The position numbers and the translations under genes are program-made. A DNA stretch of 64,000 bases, taken from NCBI RefSeq assembly GCF_958979055.1, contig NC_084897.1:21563628-21627627 (forward strand), read 5' to 3'. How positions within the stretch are numbered: position 1 is the stretch's first letter; each line of letters opens with the position of its first letter. A model generated the notes under the pieces. It worked only from the letters and a program-made list of their open reading frames with translations, did no database searches and was not told the origin of the DNA. Shown here piece by piece: positions 60,118-64,000 of the stretch. This stretch comes from Alnus glutinosa. Taxonomy: Eukaryota > Streptophyta > Magnoliopsida > Fagales > Betulaceae.

Positions 60118-62151
60118 TTAACACTTGACTTCCTTCAACCCATGGGCAATGTAGATAAAGGTCGGATCAGTGGCACCTTCCTTGTAATATGCAAAAACCA
60201 AGCTGCCATCATCATGCATGCTTTCCCCGACAAAACTGCCACAAAGATGAACTCCACTAATTAACAGTCTTCCCACAAAAGAGAACAGAAAAAGAAAAGA
60301 AAAAAGAGTAACTCTGCACAATTATGAATACTTTCGGAGCAGGAAGCACATACAATTGGAGGTCACTGATCTTTGAAAGGAGGTACTTGGTCGCTCCCTC
60401 AATGTGCTTCTTAAACAACACTTGGTTCTCTGGATCCAATTTGGCTGCCAGATTCTTGATGTATCTCTTCATGAATGTGACAAACTGCTTCTTGTCAAAA
60501 GGAGGTTGTTCCTGCAAACAATACAAAACCTTTTGTTTAACATACATCATGTGCAGGAAGCACAAAGATAATAGCTACTAAAAGGAGTGAGCTTTCTCAC
60601 CTGAAGCCTAAAGGTATCCACGATGTCAACAACCTTGGCAACTTGATCATCGACACCTTCATCCTCATCTCCACCTTCTGCAGAAGGGTTTGCCCCAATG
60701 TCTACATCGACTGCTCCTTGAACAACCCACTGCCACATAACAAAACATATACCAAAGTTAGATTATCTAATTGCTGCCTGTGCATACATTTTTTTTTTGG
60801 TATGCCATATTGCCATAGCCACAAAACACAACATAACAATGGCAGAGGTTCAAGCTCTCGATCCCCTCAGAAGCAAAAACACTAATATCACACCAACAAT
60901 TATGGACAACAAAACTCATAGAAGTAACAAATAAAAAGAGTTCCACCTTTCCTTCCACTTCCCACAGTATCCCATTCTCAATTTCCTTGTATGGGAACGA
61001 ATCGGAGAGAAGCTCATCACCTGGAATTTCATCAATGAAGATCAGTTGGCAGCTCACGCATTATGATATCTCAAAAAGAATTTCCCACCTACGATCTAAA
61101 GGTCCAGATGTGGTTCAAGAATATAATAAAAGCATAATGTCATTCTCACAAAGGTATCTTAAGAAACCACAACCACATAAATATTAACAACATTGGAAAG
61201 TTAGCAACCCTAGCAAATAAACTAATACCATATACTCCATAACCCAAAATATATACACAGAATATGTCAGGTGTGAAGCTTACATTGACACGAGAAATGA
61301 ATAACCACTAAAGATACTATAAAGACTCTACTACTGCTGCCTACCATAAGAGTGAGCGGCCGCTCTTAAAGTGCCACATACTCTGAAGAACCTTCTCCGG
61401 GCAAAGGCAAACTCCTAGAACAAACAACACAAGCTTAAAAAAAACACACAAACTTCACAGTAGTTATGTGCAAGCCACCAATTCATTTATTAGTGACATA
61501 AAACCGAAACGACTTGATAAGCCAAAGGTCGTTGCTGAGGAAATTGTAAAGGTGGGAAAGAAAAAAGCCAGAAACTTTGAACCCAGTATTTGGTTTACTC
61601 AATTTTCTGAAATTTAGAAGCTCAAACCGACTCATTCAACAGATCACCCCATGTTAATTGCGCAGAAATTCTTCCTTCCATAATAACAAAAAGGCCCAGT
61701 TATTAAAAAAATCAAAATTTTAATCTGTTCCTTTCCCATCGGTTTCTCAACAGCCAATAGACGATAAAACTTTAACTTTAGCCCCACAACTGAACACCGT
61801 AAAAATCAGATTGAGAGAAACCAGAATCTACTAGATCTGATTGGCAGAATTTCCCAAATCCTCAAACTTAATAAAAATAAAAAATAAAAATAAAAATAAA
61901 AAAAGATGTAGTGAATCTAATTAATATTTGAGCTTCAATTAGCTCACATCACCCTTTCACGCTTAAATAGAATCAAGCCCAGAAAACAAAAATCGAAACG
62001 TGCAACTGTGCAAGCAAGCAACCGACAAAATTCTATCAGAAGAATTGTATATAGACAGCAAAAACCCTATAAACCAATCCTTAAGAAAGAGATTATAATT
62101 GAAAAATAGAGATAAAATTTTACCTGTGAGAAGATCCTGGTAAACTAGCAT
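60118..62151 (-). CDS. TCTP: Translationally controlled tumor protein (TCTP)
   Basis: Five exons on the minus strand: 62124-62151, 60947-61020, 60601-60729, 60354-60511, 60118-60235, giving 168 aa, exactly the usual plant length. TCTP is an abundant cytosolic protein that promotes cell growth and proliferation and has been linked to the TOR pathway and Rab-type GTPases. The sequence opens [20 protein letters not shown]. It has the TCTP1 signature [10 protein letters not shown], the helical hairpin [20 protein letters not shown], and the TCTP2 signature around [20 protein letters not shown], ending GLKEVKC. Intron 1 is long (1.1 kb) directly after the first 9 codons. Introns are GT-AG. A TATA box and pyrimidine-rich leader lie upstream. 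Confidence 0.97.
61021..62123 (-). other. TCTP intron 1
   Basis: The 1.1-kb first intron is AT-rich with a TAAAAA repeat run near 61870-61905. No nested gene or element recognised. Long first introns directly after the start codon often enhance expression in plant housekeeping genes; that role is inference here. Confidence 0.5.
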
Positions 62152-62246
62152 GGTTGCAGAGATTTTGTTCTTTTTTCTCTGTAGAGGAATTGAAAAGAAG
62201 TTTGAAAAGAATAAAAACCCGAAGAGGGGGGCTAAGAGGCGGCGAG

Positions 62247-62254
62247 TATATATA
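62247..62254 (-). promoter_or_regulatory. TCTP TATA box and pyrimidine-rich 5' leader
   Basis: TATATATA lies about 95 bp upstream of the TCTP start codon. On the minus strand it is followed at about 30 bp by CTCTTAGCCCCCCTCTTC, a pyrimidine tract near the expected transcription start that resembles a 5' TOP sequence, the translational control element known for TCTP mRNAs in animals. Confidence 0.6.
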
Positions 62255-62433
62255 GACGGAGGGCTAAGAAAGAGCAGGGGAGGTGAATTTAACAGGTTGG
62301 GTCTAGGGTTTGTTTGGAATTACAGTAGTAATTCTCGTCTAGTTTGAGCAGGAGACGAAGTAAGAGGAAAATACCAAAATAGGTTTTAGCTGTGTTGAAA
62401 TTCCTTTTTTAAATAAATAAAAATAAAAAAATA

Positions 62434-62921
62434 CATTAGCCCACAAAACTACCGGCCGTTTTATAAGTAGCTCCAAACTACCAACTATTAGACTCTAGCC
62501 TCCTAAACTAACAAAAAGTTTTAAAAATACCCATTTCGTCAAAATATGCTTATAATACTCATTCTACGTGTCATTTTTCAATTAAAAAATAATAAATTTT
62601 AATTTTAAAATTTTAAAAATATTTATTAAAAAAATAAAAAAAATAGGTGTGGCCGGCCACCACCTTTTTGGTCAAGGGGGTGGCTCAAGGCCGGTATGGG
62701 GGTGGCCGAACCACCCCCATATTTTTAGTTTTTTTATTTTTAATTTAATTTTTTTTTATTCTTTTTAAATTGAAAAATGACACGAGACAATGGTATTATA
62801 AGCATATTTTGACAATATGTGTCTTTTTGAAACTTTTATGTAGTTTGGGGGGCCAAAGTTCAGAAGTTGGTAGTTTGAATAGCTACTTTCAAAACAACTG
62901 GTAGTTTTGAGGGCTTAAATG
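62434..62921. mobile_element. Foldback element with GGTGGCCGAACCACC core
   Basis: The left end CATTAGCCCACAAAACTACC and the reversed right end CATTTAAGCCCTCAAAACTA begin arms of about 180 bp that pair through AAACTACCAACT and CAAAATATGCTTATAATAC. The centre carries GGGGGTGGCCGAACCACCCC and GTGGCCGGCCAC. It is similar in design to 40234-41143 but with unrelated arms. Non-coding. Confidence 0.75.
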
Positions 62922-62989
62922 AAATTTTCTTTTTTTTTTTTGGTTAAATAATTTAAATTTTTTCAAAAATAGACTATGAAAGGAGTGGA

Positions 62990-64000
62990 CAAAGCTCATT
63001 AAGCTCATTGTTTTAGCGTAAAATATTAGTTTTTTATAGACAATGTTTTGAAGTAAATTGACCATTATTCATTGTTTGCGATCCTGAAAATTGTCTATAA
63101 CATATTTTCAGTGTTGTGATGCCGGAGAGAATCAGGTATAAGATTTGAATGTTATTTTTTTATAAGATCTAGACAATAATTGAAAGAATTATACTTTCTT
63201 TCTTTTTTTAGAATAATACCTCTCTTTTTTGTGTCTACAATAATTTTGTGTTTTTATTTTTTAATTTTATCCGAGTAATTTTCTTAGAGAGCACTCCGAA
63301 CCTAGCTATAAAGGCATTTAGTCTATGTTCTTTTTCAATTCAATTTTTTAGTATCAACAAAATTTCAATCTTTCAGAGTTATTCTCTGTTTGCTTTTTTA
63401 GGATGACTGGTCTTTCTCTGTCCTAGTAGTTTATTTTCTCTCTTCCTTAGTTATATTTTCAGTCTTAAATTCTTAAATTCTATTGCTCTCATATGTTGTC
63501 AAGATAATCATAACTCTACCCGCCATTAGTTGGTATTAAAGCTTAGTGTCTTCTTTAAGTGATTTTTTTTTTCATAAGTTTTCATGACTGGTGGTTGTTG
63601 TCGTAGTTGACGTGGATAGGTTCTGAATTAGGAAGTCTTATACCATGAACGCAATGTACGAGACGTGATGATTGGAGACTTGCTGATGGAGGTTGCGAAG
63701 TTAACTCATCGTCTAGCTATGCAAAACATGGAGATGCATTACGATGTTAACCATTGCGATTCAAATCTAATTTCGAAAACCCGTATCACAATCATGTTTT
63801 AGTTCAGGAACAACGTATCTGAGATGAGTGGTACGGAGACATAGGCTACATAATTGAGCTTTCATAATTTTTTGGCACTCTCACTCCCTTGATTGTTGTT
63901 AGCAAGTCACAAGCTTATCCACCAAATCCATCTAATCACGTGGAGGAGGGATATGAAATTATTGAGAAAGATTTTTCTATAGATTGGGTCTCTTCACTGA
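62990..64000 (+). mobile_element. Ty3/gypsy-type LTR retrotransposon, 5' part, cut by the window edge
   Basis: LTR-like sequence runs to about 63525. TTGGTATTAAAGC near 63531 resembles a tRNA-Met primer binding site (TTGGTATCAGAGC). Then gag-like traces appear (GDLLMEVAKLTHRLAMQNME, MHYDVNH), matching the start of a common plant gypsy gag. The copy is decayed with several breaks. The left LTR edge is uncertain and the right side is outside the window. Confidence 0.55.

Noticed and set aside
1-64000. CRISPR array, operon, phage or plastid-derived block
   Set aside because: No regularly spaced repeats, no polycistronic arrangement and no organelle gene cluster were seen; every real gene has spliceosomal introns.

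Overview
The window is nuclear DNA from a seed plant, almost certainly a eudicot and probably a woody species. It has multi-exon genes with short AT-rich introns, chloroplast- and mitochondrion-targeted housekeeping proteins, a plant-type tRNA-Glu, many MITEs, L1-type LINE fragments and decayed LTR retrotransposons. I see no bacterial, viral or plastid block. The exact species cannot be fixed from the sequence alone.

Gene layout from left to right: the last exon of a REF/SRPP-like (small rubber particle / stress-related) gene; a hAT-like element with GC-rich ends; a broken DC1-domain gene; CLPR3 (9 exons, non-catalytic chloroplast Clp protease subunit); a 7-exon gene for a conserved plant protein with an N-terminal signal segment and unknown function; a 7-exon tafazzin-like acyltransferase gene; a 10-exon gene for F-actin capping protein subunit alpha; tRNA-Glu(UUC) on the minus strand; an intron-bearing LSM4 pseudogene; a 13-exon HGSNAT/DUF5009-like multi-pass membrane acyltransferase gene; two tandem 10-exon genes for the 26S proteasome ATPase RPT5; a gypsy-type fragment; a BAHD acyltransferase fragment on the minus strand; TCTP (5 exons, minus strand); and, at the right edge, the start of another decayed LTR element. 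For every complete gene, the exon coordinates were joined by reading frame and splice sites and the phases close exactly: CLPR3 324 aa, unknown gene 335 aa, tafazzin 479 aa, capping protein alpha 304 aa, HGSNAT-like 465 aa, RPT5 copies 424 and 423 aa, TCTP 168 aa.

The RPT5 tandem duplication (about 38.9-47.2 kb and 48.3-55.3 kb) is the most informative part. Because the two copies align through promoter, introns and exons, each copy gives the empty site for insertions in the other. Copy 1 gained a roughly 1.66-kb element with a nested foldback element in intron 1, a solo LTR in intron 2 and an LTR element directly behind its stop codon. Copy 2 gained a Tourist-like MITE in its promoter and a LINE piece in intron 2 that was then tandemly duplicated. 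Copy 1 also carries what look like all the derived amino-acid changes. Both copies keep a rare GC-AG intron.

Most genes here are unlinked housekeeping functions (plastid proteolysis, membrane lipid remodelling, actin dynamics, proteasome, growth control) and do not form a cluster or pathway. I found no convincing new biological system. The notable items are the asymmetric RPT5 pair, the unassigned 335-aa protein family, the plant HGSNAT homologue whose substrate cannot be heparan sulfate, and a series of nearly bare poly-A retro-insertions marked only by long target-site duplications.
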